Origin: Enoplosus armatus
Taxonomy: Eukaryota > Chordata > Actinopteri > Centrarchiformes > Enoplosidae
Assembly: GCF_043641665.1 (NCBI RefSeq)
Contig: NC_092198.1
Coordinates: 11,979,001-12,043,000, forward strand
DNA length: 64,000 nt
Direction of reading: 5' to 3'
The position numbers were made by a program, and so were the translations under genes. Shown here one piece after another: positions 14,282 through 28,309 of the stretch (its first letter is position 1; every line of letters begins with the position of its first letter). Below the pieces are notes generated by a model. The model had not been told where the DNA came from. It searched no databases and saw nothing but the letters and a program-made list of their open reading frames with translations.

Positions 14282-17064
14282 TCCTCAACTCACTGCAGTG
14301 TCCTGCTTTCTGCACTGTCGACAGAAAAAATGATGCTTCTACACAACACGCAGCGGAGCATTTCCTGCGCAAGGTATGTAATCCACGCAGGTTGAAAGCC
14401 GTCCGCTCAGGGTTGGAGCAGCTAATAAGCACCTTGAATCCCAGAGGCTGTCAAAATCAGCCAAGAAGAAAATCCCAGATAGATGGAGAATGTTTTTCTC
14501 CAATAGCACGGGGGGGGCAAACAAGGGATAAACTCGCCACATACCATGAGCTGCTGTTTGAGATCTTGCAAACAGCCAGCTGGCTGGCGAGAACTTCTCA
14601 GCGTATCAACTCCCTCCCTAACCTCCTTCTCTCTGCCTTTCTCTGCAGAATGCTGTGGGGGCAGAGGGGACAGGCACAGATGTTACTGGCTCCAGGCCAC
14701 ACCCCTTTTCAACACTCCCAGTCCTAATAGGATGCAGCCGAGCTGTGGCCGCCGCCCAGCTCACCCCCTCCCCCCTATACTGGCTTTGGACAACTTGTTT
14801 AGGGTTTGTTTGGAGAGGACTTGTTTGAAAAGCTGCAGGAGGGGAACAAAGCTAAGGTGTAAAAAGTGGGTGTTGTAAATGTGTGTGAGGGAGGGAGGGT
14901 GAAAGTGTGACAAGGCAGTTAAAGAAATGAGGTAATGTCAAAAACATGAATTAAGAAAATAAAAACACATTCAGCACAAGCAACTTAAAATGCTGCAAAC
15001 ATTCCACCCAGTCTGGCAATGATGAGACAACTGACAAAACACCCAGAGGATTTTAATCTAAACAATCCCAGACACTCCCACATGATTTACAGCACAAGCA
15101 TCACTCCTGCATCTCAGCTAATTACTGACTCACAACATCCAGCTTCCATAAACACTCCTACATTGCAACATAGTGATATGTTTTGGACTAAATAAACACC
15201 AAAGTGATGAAAATGTGTGAAGAATTTGGTTTTCCGTGGAGGATGCTCATCAAAAATATGTATTTCCCTTGAAGCAAATGTATACAACATCACAATAATT
15301 TGGCCTTTTGCTGCAAGATTTCACATAAGAGAACCAGTAATCTAATAATTTAACTTAATTTCATGTGTGTTTTCCAAATAATTTAAGTGAATGAAAAAGA
15401 AAACTGCTGCTAAAATCATTTCATTCCAGAATCTAAATATATTCTTTTAAATTCTTTCAAACATGAATATTGAATGGGAAACTAAACTACAAAAGACCTG
15501 ACTGTTAAACTCAAATCTCACCATGAGCGTAATACCACATGAAACATGGATAAAACAAAGTGTTGCTGTTCAAATACATTAATAATGATCTCATGAATGG
15601 GAATATTGCTTCTTTTTAGTTGGATGGAGTTTAGGGAACTGATACCGTTTTGTGGAAATTGAGGGTGTATACACAATAAAAGTAACAGCTGTACAATCAA
15701 ATACAACAGCCCAGCAATTCTATCTTTAAGATAAAGATGTCCTGAGTCGATCCTAACAATAAAGGTGGGCAGAATTAAGAAGGCTACAGCTGTTATTTTA
15801 ATGCGTCTTATTCAGTCAACATTTAGGTAAATAAAAGTATCAGATCAGACTCTGTATTGGCAGATGAGGATGATGCCAAAAGAATTTGATTGGGACTTTA
15901 AGAAGTTTATAATGTTACACTATTGTTGAGACTTCATGAGAGGAGCGTTGATTTAAACTCAAAGGTAATTCTTGGGGCTATAATATCCAAACCAACCACT
16001 ACTTTCTTTGTCGACACAGGAGGTGAGAAAATCAGACATGTTCTCATAAGAGAACAGAAGTCATCTACCTGATTCAGGCCCTCCAGGTTTCCGTGCAGGT
16101 GTTGACAAAGTAAGTGTCATCTATCAGTCATTAGCTTCCTGTTCTTCAGAAGTGAGTCAAGTGTTACCAATGAGTATCACGGTAACGTCACTTTTGTGCT
16201 TTTGTTGTATTTTGTTATTCAACACAGCTTTGTCCAATCAGCATAATCAGGAAATGTGGCAGAAACACAGTAGAGTATCACATGCCCTGTAACTGAAACT
16301 ACGGATTTACACTACTCGCCAAGACGAGTCCGTACTCGAACACTTCTCTGCCAAAAGGAAGTCACAAATCGACCCCAAAAGAAAAGTTCATACTTTCTTA
16401 GCAGCTGTGAGTGAGCACTCAGCAACATTCAGTATTATAAATGCTGCATCGCTTCATTAAGCATAAAGCAGCACAAGCCAACCAGTTTCCTTAACATGAG
16501 TATGCAGTTTGGAGGTCGTTAAGGAGCCTTTGCATGATTTTTGGGTTATTAAAACTTTTCAAAAGTTTGCTGCCTCTCGCTGCCATTTGGAGATGCCAAC
16601 GTGTAAAGTCGCCTGCAGCTTTAAGATTTCTGGACCGCTTCCAAGTCACATGTCATGCTCGCTGATATAATACAATCTTCTAAAGCATTGAAACTTTCTG
16701 CCCGGATTTGAAACATCCATATCTGAGAAACTGAACTGCAGTTTGCTCCAAGAAACATCTCTACAGGACGGGTGCTACAAACATCAGTGGCAAGCCGAGG
16801 CGGTGCAGTCATGAATGGATAACAGTGGAAGCTGTTCAGTTCTGGGTAGCTGCCTCTAAAGGAAATGTATGGGACACTGTGGATGATGACATTTTCAAAG
16901 TCATTTCTGAGTTGTGTTAGAGGATTTAAATTAAGCTATTCTGTGACGTTCTTGAATCATTAGGAGTTCTGCCTGTGCCTTTAGTTTTCAGAAACTCACA
17001 ATGATCAAAGTCTCTCTTGCAGAGCTGCAGAGAGAGGATACTGTGTCTCTTAGGCGTCTACTGT

Positions 17065-17084
17065 AAAAAAAAAAAAAAAAAAAA
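17065..17084. repeat. Poly(A) tract
   Basis: About 20 consecutive A are followed by GAAAGAAAG. It may be the tail of a decayed retroposon or a simple repeat; no retroposon body is recognisable beside it. Confidence 0.9.
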
Positions 17085-20000
17085 GAAAGAAAGTGATTTT
17101 TAACACAAGGCATCCTGCTACACAAGCTTAAGTCAGAGAACATGAAATAGTGATTTTGTTTTTTTCTAACCTCCCTCTTTCTGTCTACAATCCGTTTGCA
17201 CCAATTTAAGATGCATGTGTAAGGTATGATGTCACCACTAGTAGCCAACACTCAATCTTTAGACTCTTTTTTCCCATTTGACACTCACTAATACTAGGAC
17301 CATGCACATTTACAGCAGGAGCAATCAAGCTTTAGTGACATAATACATGACAACCTCTTCATTCCAGCGCTAGGTGGAGGATTTGCATCGTCACATTTCA
17401 AAGTAAGAAGTAGCTAAGCTCCTAAACATACTCTAATACAACTACTCAAACAGAAACCAAAGCCCCCAAAAAACAGTGTTTGTGTGAACCTTTTTCTCTC
17501 TTTACTGAACTTTTCTGTTAATTATTAAGCATGTAAGGGCAGACAAAACTCAACTTAACCCTTTTCTTTCTGGTTTTCAACAGGCAATGATCGCTATATT
17601 TTTTCTATTGCTTTGGTATTGCTTTTTACGATTTTGTGCCATGTGCTGACAAGGCCAGCAACACAAACAAAACATCACAACAATGCAACAAGGCATAACA
17701 AAAATAAACAAAATCAAAATAACTTAAAGCTAGCCATTAACCCTCATGATAGATGCAACTACTACGTTGCTTTTGTGACACCATATTCGACAGACAAGAA
17801 TGAAGTTAAAGGTTTAGAGCTAGAAACAGTGGACATGTATCCAGAGAGTGATGAGTTCATGAAAGTGAATAGAAGGTTCTGCTGCACACTAATGATAAAT
17901 ATATTCTCAGCAGAATCATGACTGACAGCCCTTAAATAAAAAAACTGTTTCTCAGACTGCTGCGAAGGAATGTGTGAAGGGGGAACGTAATATTATGGCT
18001 CGTATCATGTGGTGGAAGGCAGGAGGGCTACACCGTACATATGTTTCATTCAGGGTGGGGCTGCTATATCCAGAAATTCCACCCATGCAGCCCTTCCCTT
18101 GTAGGAGACCCTAACGATCACAAATTAAATGCCAGGATTAGAAAGGGTCCTTCTGGTCTCTACCCACCCTCTGGAAAGCTTGTAATTACCCCCTGGAATA
18201 GAAAGGTCCATCACAGAGGGGCCACGCGACTTTTTGTATCCACCAATCACTAGAACACAACCACGCAATTGCAAATATGAAAAGGAAGTAGTCCAATGAG
18301 GATACAACAATTTACAGTTCAGACGTTTGGATAAAAAAGCAGCAGAAGAACAGCAAAAGAAGAAGGTGTTTTTAAAAGAGGATAGATGTGGCACACTCTA
18401 GCTTGTGATAGGGAGATAATAACATTAACCTAATGGTAGGGACAGGCCTTTTCAATTTATATGTCATGGCTGGAGTACCCTCATGATGTTTTCTCTTATC
18501 TAACATAATCAGAAAGGTTGAGCCTCTATTTCCTGTAGTCCTATAAAAGCACTAACATGATGAAGCACATGAGTTTTCCAAAACATTTGCAGTAGCCTCC
18601 CTTCACATTTTAGTGAATTTGTGTTGAATATTGGTTTATAAACATATATTATAGGTCTGATTATTGAGAGTGAAAGTTCAGTCTCGGACTTAACCCACAA
18701 ATCTTGTAGAGGTCCACCAACTAGCTTTTTCAGTGTTCAGTGGACCTTAGGTTAAGATTTTTTTTGTCAGTCTGATTGTCTTTGGATGCTTAACTAACTT
18801 TTGAAAATATTATCTTTAAGTAGTTTCTTTGCTCAGTTATCAAACAGCCACTACTCTCACAATTAAGAGGGGATATGTACTAAAACAAAGCATTATTCAA
18901 TCATTTTGACTATGTATAACTGACATGCAAAGAAATCACTCAGCGTTTTAGTAAACTACACGAGCATGCTACTTTCTAAACTGTACATTTCTATCTACTC
19001 TTTTGCCATGAAATTTTAAATTGACTTCTTGACTCACAGGAAAACCTGGAGAATTTAGAGCTACAAAGATAAAAGATCTTTTCGGAGGAAGTGGAAGGCA
19101 CTGCTGCAAAAATATTATGAAGTGAATGGCTGCAGCTGCAGTGAACGTGCTTGTAACGGATTGGCAGAATTTGAGGGTTAAAAGGCTGTGGCTTAACTTG
19201 TTGATCCCTCCAGATGTAGGCCAAGCTCACTGCGCTGAGAAATCAGCAGTTAATGTTTTGGGCAGAGAGATAAGAAAGAGGAGGCAGCATAATGCAGTAT
19301 TACAGTAGAGGTAGCATATAAACAAACAAATCAAAGGGAGTAACGTTAATCCAACATAATCCAATCAGTATCCAGTCTGCTTTGAGGGTGAAGACAGCTT
19401 CAAAGTATTGTGCGGCTGTTAGCTAATGTCACACATGGATGCTCTGATAATTAGTTCACCAGACTAAATCCATATGAAAAGGTCTGAGGTCTCATCTTTG
19501 ACCGCCAACATTGATGTGAGACTGGCTTATCGCCGGCTGGACGCATGACTGACTGACTGACACAGAGGCAAAGTCTAAGGTGAAACCAAGCCGGCACACA
19601 GTGCACGGCCATCTTGCATGGCTGGATGGCTGAGTTACAAGCTGCTTATTTCAGAGTGTGTTATAATCTCAGCAGAGAAAAACAACCTAAGACCAGACAA
19701 GCCGAAACAAAATATTAAAGCTAGGAAAATCTGCTGGGAACCCTAAACCAAGGGCTGGGCAGTGCAGTAAAAAATGAAACCATAACAAAAAAACAGAAAA
19801 AGGATGTTTGGGGACGTTAACAAGGACACCTGCTGTTTAACAGGATCGACCTGACAGCCTCTGCCTTTGGCATCTCAGCTATCAACTGCTGGGACACAAA
19901 CGACACTGCATTTAGGGTAGTGGTACACTCTAATGTGGAAACATTGGGACTTTTTTGTTGAGTAATTATTTAGCTATAATAGTCATTTTCCCAAACAACC

Positions 20001-21846
20001 CCGAATGACACTTTATTTGAAGGGTGAGACACAGAAAAATGAAGCAGTTGTTCTAATGGATCATCTCAAAATCATAACAGTGGTAAAAGTATAACAAGTT
20101 ACATAACTGTGAGAGACCAACGAAATATGGAGGTGGACAATGGTCGCCACTAAAAGCTGTAATACAATCACTCCTGAGGAACATTTAGCTGTTGACGCAG
20201 CTGGTTTCATCTGACTGCATGGCTGTTTTGACGGCTTTTCTACAGTAATGTTATCGCACAGATATGTTATACTGTGGGAACCTGCTCGTCGTAGCAGCAG
20301 CCTACAACCCTGCAAAAGGAAACCAGGACGCCTTTTGTTCCTGGAGGGAAGAAGGTGGCTGCTGTGGCTATCTTTCACATCAACAGAAAATATTTCCTAC
20401 TGTATCAGGAAAGAAGGAAGATAGCAGTTTCACTCTATAACCGGGCTGCAATTCATTACTTTGCGGCTTTCATGAATGTTATTTGTAAGAAGTCACAATG
20501 TACTCCACAACAAAAGGTGCTTTTTAAACAATCGCAAATGCTATAAATTCAATAAGAATGTGCATGACTGACATTACCGGCTCCAGATACGCCAACTCAG
20601 TTAAGGCGAAATTACATTACCATGGTGAAAATACCAATGACATCTCAGCTTAAGAGGTATACAAACAACAGAAAGAGAGAGAGGGAGAAACTGACAAACA
20701 AAAGTGTGCATTTATTTCCATTTATTATGCAGAGGATGATCTTGAATCAAGGCTGTCCACTTTGGAAAGCAAGTTAACTCCATCCATGATCAGGTACAAA
20801 AAATTAAACTTTTGCAAGAATTAAACCTCAGTGCTGTTGTGAACTGATAAAGTTGCATCAATTCATGAATGAAAGAAAGATAAGAGATACAGCCTAAACA
20901 TATTTTTCTGTCTTTGCTCTTTTGGCTTAACAACTTGTCAGAACTTGAGCGTGCTTTCTGGAGGGCGGGGCAGCATTTTAAGAGCAGGATAAGGCATGCC
21001 GTTCTCTGGCACAGTCTGCTGCTGAATCTGATATCTGTCGGCTGTTTCAAGGGCTGTTACGCATGCTTTGGTTTGCGTCTGACGAAGAAACATGTTGGCA
21101 TCTGACCTATTCCAATTGGAGAAATGTATAAAACAGGATGCAGTGCACATTCTGCAAATTCACAGGTAATTTCTGGCCCACTGAGCATTTTTAAAGCATT
21201 AATATACACCCTTAAGGCTTGAAATTAGAAAACTGAGATTTGTGAGGTTGTATATTTGAGCTTTGTCTAACAAAGACGTCAAAACAAGCTGCACCCTCAG
21301 AAACTCCCAGATACTGCCACAGTCACCTTTTGAGATGAATCCTCTTCTTAAACGTACCCTGATAAGATACGACATATAGGAAATGTTCTCCAGTATTTAA
21401 CGGTTGAAATGCTGTCATGCGGGCTCAGCAAGGAAGCTGTATTGGTAAGCGTGATATGGTTTGCTTTGATATGTTGAACATGCGTCAGCTTTCAGCGATT
21501 GAGCTGTAATTACCATAACTACAAGTAGCAGCCTGAATTGATGGCAGCACAAAATTTGCTGTCAGACAAAATGCTGGCATCTAACCAGCTGGAATCTCAC
21601 CTGAAAGAACATCAAATAAAAAAAAGAAAAGATAAAGGGCTCACAGACCCATCAAAACTGCAAACTCATACAAAATTCTTATTTCTAGCATCTCTGCTTT
21701 GGCAATTAACTTTAATAATATGACCTAGACAAAGGGGATAGAGGCGAGCAAAGATTGAAACATGAATCCCACTTGGCCCATAAAACCCCCTCCCATCCTC
21801 CCAAACCAACATCTCGGTTATGGGACTCCCCCGACACACACAGACA

Positions 21847-21847
<1 letters not shown>

Positions 21848-21896
<49 letters not shown>
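21848..21896. repeat. (CA)n microsatellite
   Basis: About 24 CA units, with CAGACAGA imperfect units just before. Apparent open frames with Cys-Val repeats on the minus strand arise from it. Confidence 0.97.
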
Positions 21897-21898
<2 letters not shown>

Positions 21899-24800
21899 AG
21901 AGGACCCACATGCTCCCTTTGTTTGAAACGCAGCATGGCTACACTCTTTCCACATCTTGCGGCTGAGGCACACAAGTGATTAATTTTGATGCTCATTGTC
22001 ATGATAATCTGAGGTTTGTCTGGCAAGAGAACAGTCACTTTCTAACTTTGTTAACCACAACTGAATGCCACTCTTGAGCAGGAAAAGCAAAAGCAAGGCT
22101 ATTAATTAAAAAAACTACATAGGCTGAAAAAAATTAAGTGATTAAAAGACTTCAGTCAGAAACAAAACCAAGCAAGCAAGTACAAATATAGCCTCTGTCA
22201 TGTGACATACTGTAACAGCCTGAGACAATTATGTCACTCCAAATAACAGACACTCAACCAGGAATGACTATTTTCCCAAAACTGAAATGTTTATTAGAGT
22301 GTATCGTGCATTTATAACTGTTTTGAGCTGGGAGCAATTAAGGGACTTAATCTTTTTAGCTATGGGTGAAAATTATTTCGTTTTCAGCAAAAACACAGAC
22401 TGCAGGATATATCACTTATTCTGCAATGTGGTCTTACATATTTCCTGAGGGTAACCACTTTCATAGAATAGCTTTACTGGTATACTGTCTGCAGGATAAA
22501 ACTGGTAATATAAAGAATATAACAACAAAGAAAGCCCTGGTGCTTTTTTGCTTATATCACAACTAGAAAACACACAGATATGTGTGGATGAGATTGATTT
22601 CTGAAGACTAATGGTAAAAACATACAAAATTCATAATATATAGGTTCATCACAACCTCACAATTAAAGGTAATATAATAATAATTCTGGGGTTAGGTTAC
22701 CAACTAGGCTTATCCATTAAAAAAATCATAACATGCTTTGAAATGGTCTTGAATTTGTAAGACTAGGTGCTGCATTTTACACAGTATAGTTCCGATTATA
22801 AAGTCTTTACCTCCTTAAACTGTCTCAATAAAGAAACTCTCAGCAGGCATCAGAAGTAGCACAGCTTGTACTGTGCTCTCGAAGGTACAACTGCAACAAG
22901 TTCAGATTGGCCCAAAATATAATTTCATAGGTCACCCAGTTCTAGTTATAGAAGCATAAGACTGCAGATCGAGGCTTGTTTCTCCGAAGGGAGCTCTGTG
23001 GAGAGTAGTCTGTGCCGCAACACCACTGACTGGGCTGGAACACACCTAATAATTATACTGGTTTCAGTGGATGGAGGCTAATGTGCCAACTTTTGCAAGC
23101 ATGTTAGGTTTTACACAGTCTCTAACAGTGACACTGGGCTCCTCTGATGTTATAATCTTATCCGTTTATAGACCCAGTTCACATCATCTAGTAGTTGAAA
23201 TGCGTTTTTTTATTGCTAATAGAAATTGGGGAAAGAGTGGATGACTTGCCATGAAGGATCCATTACTCACCAAAAGGTCTGAAAGCTGTCAACCTAAAGC
23301 CCATTAATTAAAAATCTGCCACCACTGAGTGGTTGAGCTGGAAACAGGGTGCACTGCCCTTTCACCTCCGAACAATCAGGGAGGTCAAGAGTCGGTAGGA
23401 CAAGCAGTGTGCAACCATTGGGTGAGTCTCTAAACTCATCTGCCAACGGAAATGTTTAGGATATATTTTTGTGTTTTTACTGAAGACAGGGAGGTTTCAA
23501 AATTTACTTGTACCATAAAATAAAAAAATTGTAAAGGCTGTACTCAAAGTCAAGCTCTTAGCTCTTAGTTTATGCAATACACTGTATGTGTTTCAGTCCA
23601 AAACTAGCTATGAAGGTTTCCCTCAGAAAAACTGGTTTCATCCTAACATATCTCGTCTTGTGATCAACATATTCGTAGATGACTGCCTAAACAATAGCAA
23701 CACTAAAAGTACATTTTAAAAGTAAAGTATATTTTTTATAAGCAGCCTTAAAACACAATAGGATGCCCCAGACTCTTTTCTGTTTTTGTTTTTCTCTCCA
23801 GTAAATGATGTTTAGCAGGTCTCCATCAAGCTAAAGGTTTGGGTTAGATGAGCCTTTGGTTTATAATACTCAACTTTAAGAAATGAACATTGTAACAAGC
23901 TGAGAGGTTTTCCAGCTCGGCCACAAAGCAACAATCCTCAAAATGTGAGGTTGGGTCTTGGGTGTGGCCAACAATGGCTGTCTAAGCCCAGCTGTCCCAA
24001 CAGCGAGGACAAGTGCAAAGCCGGGCCAGACTGGGGGCAGGGTGTGGCATGGCAGGGGTGCCATGGTGACAGAGCAGGCTTCGACAGAGAAGGGATGCTA
24101 AATGAAGCCATTGTCTGGCCCAAGTGAAGCACACCGCACAAAGAATGGCACATTCAAACAGTCATACAGGCCTATTGTTGTGGCGGGCCAGCAGAGTGCT
24201 GCAGGTCCACAGTTTATCCCACAGGATCCACTATACATCATACAGAGAGAGCCTGATCTGAGAACACAAAGCTCTGACACCAGCAGGACCAGCAGGACAC
24301 AATACTGACCTGACGGAACGTTTCCACCAAACAATTCAAGGACTTTTTAGGTCACTGCATCAATGTAAACATCCCTGGACTAGTTTGAAAATGGTTGCTC
24401 TAGTTCTGAAACATTTGCTGCTGGAGCTGACACGATCGAGGGCGTCACATTCTGATATGGATCTAAAGCAAACAACAAAAACACAACATATAAAGATCTA
24501 TTGAGAAAGTGTTTATGGATAAAATAACCAGACAGAATTTTTTTTGGCCGATCCAGTTAAATACCTAAGAAATAAGGGTTAGGGTCATCACATTTAAGGA
24601 AAACAATCATATAAAATTCCATAAAGCACTTCTGCACAACCACAACGGCCTAATACACCCAGAGACACTACACAGTATTTTGTCATACCGTTCAACCTCT
24701 AGTGTGGAAACAGTACAGAAAGGGAATTAAGATGTGACACAGGCAAGATGGGGCAATATTTAAACCGAGTCAATTAACTATGGTATGTATACTAACTGGA

Positions 24801-25291
24801 TTTGCTAACTTCTCATACTATAACCATTCTTTTACTGACAGTGCCAAATCATACATACATATTTCAGTACGTACACATCCACCAAATGCTTAACTATGGT
24901 AATTATAGCCATTAACACATATCTAACGCATGTGCAATAGTTAAACAGGTTTCCACAGTGCATGACTCCCAGTAACGACATCATTTATATCCCTCATATG
25001 GCTCAGGATGGTAAAAAGAAAGCTGATATATCAACTGACATCTTAAATAAGGATGTACGTTTTCATTATTCTCAATGGGAAAACAGTCATTACAGGGCTG
25101 TGGTTCAACACCTGCCTCTTTACATTAATGCCACCACAACATCCAGAAGCCATGCTGACATATGGCAGTCTTAGAGGCTCAGCTGCACCCAGCCACTCCT
25201 AAATGACATCCACCATTGAAAAAATAATTAGACTATACCTCCCCCCTGTTGTTGGTGCTGTCGTTTACTCTTTCACTCTGTAGTGCTTAAT

Positions 25292-25322
25292 GTGAGCCAA
25301 CCAGGGAGGCTGGTTGGCTCAC
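25292..25322. repeat. Perfect 13-bp inverted repeat with 5-nt loop
   Basis: GTGAGCCAACCAG, spacer GGAGG, then CTGGTTGGCTCAC, followed directly by a run of C. Each arm is the exact reverse complement of the other. The role is unknown; it is too short for a microRNA precursor. Confidence 0.9.
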
Positions 25323-26216
25323 CCCCCCCCTTCCTGCACAATTGCCAGTCCTGTGAAACGTTACACTCAGTTCATTAACCCAGTTCCCCAAGAGAGCTTC
25401 AGAAGCGTTTGTGTGTGCTGATGGACAGAAGAGCACCAGGTACAATACACTGCCACTGTTTATGGACTGCGGTTTCTATACTCACAACTGAACTCTATAC
25501 AAGAACTGAACAGAAGACATTATTGTTCATAGAGATGATCTATCACCTTACCTAATAGATGAGTGCTCTCAATGTTAATAGAACTGTTGGAGTTTTCTAT
25601 TGCCATGCCATATTCTGTTGTCAGTGGGTGGTGGAAGAACTACAGGAATAGTTTGGCTAAGATAAGTCTCATTTTATTTACTTTCTTGAAGATCAATAAA
25701 GCTCAGCCTGCTGTCAGAGTTTAGAATGGTCACCACTGAGAAAATGTAAGGACAGAGCAGTTTATATCCCAACAGATACAACTGACCCATGTGTGCTCCG
25801 GTTTTCCACCAGCAGCAATTGAAACTGAGTCACAATGCTGCAGTCAGTTTCACAGAGGACAGTTTTTATCAAATTCTGTTTCCGACAGTAGCACAGAGAG
25901 CATTCGTGTCTGTGATAACAGGAGGATGATGAGAAACATCAACAAACGACCAGTGCCGACAAAAAAAGGACTTGGCTGCTGTAGCCGAGGGCTGTGTTTG
26001 TGTAGAGGAAGCAATGCCATAAAAGTGACTGGCATGGCTGCAAACTGCAGCTCCTATGTTGAACTAACACAGAGCAACAAGCTTTTCAAGGTACATGCAA
26101 TGTGTATTGTGTTTGCTTTAGGCTAACAGTCAGATAAACACACTCACTACCCTAAAGGTGGGCTGGTGTGACTGTTCACCATTAAAAACCTAATGCACAA
26201 TGAACAAGCAATGTAA

Positions 26217-26277
26217 GTGTGAAGCCCCTTTAGGCAAATTTATGATATTGGGCTATATAAAATAAATTGACTTGAAT
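26217..26277 (+). mobile_element. 3' tail of an L2-clade LINE or LINE-tailed SINE
   Basis: The stretch GTGAAGCCCC...GGGCTATATAAAATAAATTGACTTGA matches, from memory, the conserved 3' end of fish L2-type LINEs and the SINEs that borrow it. Only the tail is recognisable; there is no reverse-transcriptase sequence upstream. Confidence 0.55.
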
Positions 26278-27703
26278 ACTGGTACATGTATGCTCATGGG
26301 GCAGCCTCTCTAAAAAGGAAAATACAGTCTTTTTATTATGAACAGCATCAAAAGGGGTTATGGTTTGATCGGACTATACAGGTCTCCGACTATACAGGTA
26401 CTATAATATCAATCTGTGATGAGTCATCAGTGATCAGCCAATAATATCTGCCTACAGGTATTAATCGGTCAGGCAACATGATGTCAACAAAGACTAATCA
26501 TCTGTAATGTGCACCTTTTCAGAAAAACAAGACACGTAATTCAAATGTCAGGGCCTGTCAACACTGATCTGTAACCAGCCAACTCCCTGTCTGAGCATTA
26601 ACACTGTGAACAAAACAACAGCACAGTACATCGTGTAAGGCTTCTCCCATGTTTACAGTGAAAGCATGTCTGCAGATCACACCACAGCAGTAAGCCCTCT
26701 CACAAGGCAGCAGTCCATTACAAGCACGTACAGGCCCCTCAATGATTTAGGGCATTTTAATTCTCGGGAATGCAAGCCTTTTCTGATAAGCGCCTAACTG
26801 GGTAAAAGCCTACCACTAGGATGATTATGCTGTGATAATCTCTGCGTTGTGCTCTCTGACTGACCTGTAACTTTATGGCTTTCACAAGTGAGTCATTTCA
26901 CTTCCTAGCCAAGTGACACAAATGAACATTAACTCAGAACAGGTATCATATGTCTGAAAGCTCCAGAAGCTGTTCCTTTTATCAAGCAACTGTATGTGAC
27001 CTCAATTAACCAATCAAAAACGAGAATGGCATGGTACTGGGACACGTGAAGAGATGATCAGCCCTGAATATCAATATAAACACAATTAAAACATTTTGTT
27101 TTAGGTTGTGTGCATATTTATTGTTATTTTAGCATATTTTACAGCTCAAATCAAAACTTAATCCACACAAAAATCTGCAAAGGCAAAATAAAGGTTTTCA
27201 AGCATTTGTGGACCTGTGTGCCTACAGATTACAGTCTCACTCATAAATCGGCCAGGCAGATATACTGGACAATATCAATTTATTGCAGTTATATCGGTAT
27301 CGAGTATATTTTGCCAATTAGTAAGAAGAAATTTCAGAACAGAAATGCCATACATTTTAAGTAATTTAAAATTATTGTCTCCATAACATTATTATCAAAT
27401 GGTATGTTTTTGTAATGTCTTTATGTAAAAATGTATATATAATCACATTAATTAACAGCCAAAGTTACCATTCAGACTCTTATGAGCTTTATTCTTTGCC
27501 TACCATCCCAACATTAACCCCATACCCACTCATATACACTGACCTGTCCACCTTCAAGCGTTGTGTAATATGTCAGTGTAGAGAACCAAGAAACCCGAAA
27601 AACACATAAATATGCATGACATGACTCTCACATCTAGGCTGGTGAATTTTATGACTTTTCAACGTTTCCTCACTTTGCTGGGAGACCCCGAGGATCCTCT
27701 GAC

Positions 27704-27728
27704 GGACCCCGGGGGGTCCCCGGACCCC
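27704..27728. repeat. GC-rich nested palindromes
   Basis: GGACCCC, GGGGTCC and GGACCCC follow each other, so the middle copy can pair with either neighbour. It lies about 0.4 kb from the proposed daam1 first exon, in otherwise AT-rich DNA. Confidence 0.8.
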
Positions 27729-28132
27729 AGTATGGACAGTCGTTTCTCCTTAGCCTCATTATGGTTTTAGCCAGAGTGGAAGCGTTGGTGTGTGCGGTTC
27801 TCTGTGTGGACAGACGGAGCTGAAAAAACAAAAACAATTTGCAAAAGAGATGCAAATGTCACCCGACTCCTGTCTGTTCACTCCAGTCTGGACCAGGTTT
27901 AGGTCACTGAAGCTGAAACGCTATGAGGAAGCTCGGGAAATTCAACAAAAGACGCACACCAGCTTCGGCAAACTCGCCACAGCGAACGTTAATGATGGCT
28001 GTTGTATTGACTGGCCACACCGGTACGGAGGTCACCACCAACAACGCAACCAAACGGCCCGGTGTGGCTATTCACGGTGGTACTGTTTCAGCAGTTACGG
28101 TGACTGTTTTGTCCTAACGACAGTGTTCTTAC

Positions 28133-28250
28133 CTCGTCACGTTGAGCATTTCTCTTGTTAACTGTGTCCACAAGTTCATCAGGTAAGCAGAAAAGTAAAG
28201 CAACAGAAAAACACACAGTCCAGACGGCACGGAGACGATTCAACAGACTG
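28133..28250 (-). other. daam1: Probable daam1 non-coding first exon
   Basis: On the minus strand GACGAG|GTAAGAAC at 28133/28132 is an excellent donor, placed just inside a CpG-containing block with promoter motifs upstream. Its distance from the ATG exon (about 25 kb) fits the long first intron known in vertebrate DAAM1. The transcription start is not defined; 28250 is a guess. Spliced to 3451, the leader would carry a 9-codon uORF starting in GAAATGCTC. A plus-strand donor (CAG|GTAAGC near 28181) is an alternative reading, for example a divergent non-coding transcript. Confidence 0.45.
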
Positions 28251-28268
28251 GTTGGTCCGGGCTGCTCG

Positions 28269-28309
28269 TGATGTCATCGGTTTACTTGGGCAGTTAATGC
28301 GCATGCGCG
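28269..28309. promoter_or_regulatory. NRF1 site and CRE-like site, putative daam1 promoter
   Basis: TGCGCATGCGC at 28298-28308 is a full palindromic NRF1 consensus, and TGATGTCA at 28269-28276 is a one-mismatch CRE. Such pairs are typical of CpG-type promoters. They lie upstream of the proposed minus-strand first exon. Confidence 0.5.

Larger units (their letters stand above)
3452..28132 (-). other. daam1: daam1 first intron (about 24.7 kb), no coding exon seen
   Basis: This long interval separates the ATG-bearing exon from the proposed non-coding first exon at 28.13 kb. Open frames of 60-160 codons on both strands were checked by eye; none resembles a known protein or carries a convincing splice frame. 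It holds microsatellites, a small hAT-type fragment, an LINE/SINE-like 3' tail and a hairpin, listed separately. Intron 1 of a developmental gene is a plausible home for enhancers, but I cannot identify any by eye. Confidence 0.6.

Noticed and set aside
14242..14727. 161-codon plus-strand open frame
   Set aside because: Composition is irregular, no recognisable motif, and it sits inside daam1 intron 1 without matching splice phase.
21666..22038. Minus-strand frames with long Cys-Val repeats
   Set aside because: They are translations of the (CA)n microsatellite.
24057..24073. GGTGCCATGGTGAC resembling an RFX X-box
   Set aside because: Two mismatches to consensus and no nearby promoter or cilia gene; the ATGG core is common.
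27790..28161. 123-codon plus-strand open frame near the daam1 promoter
   Set aside because: No family resemblance, overlaps the proposed minus-strand first exon and lies in a GC-richer block where long frames occur by chance.
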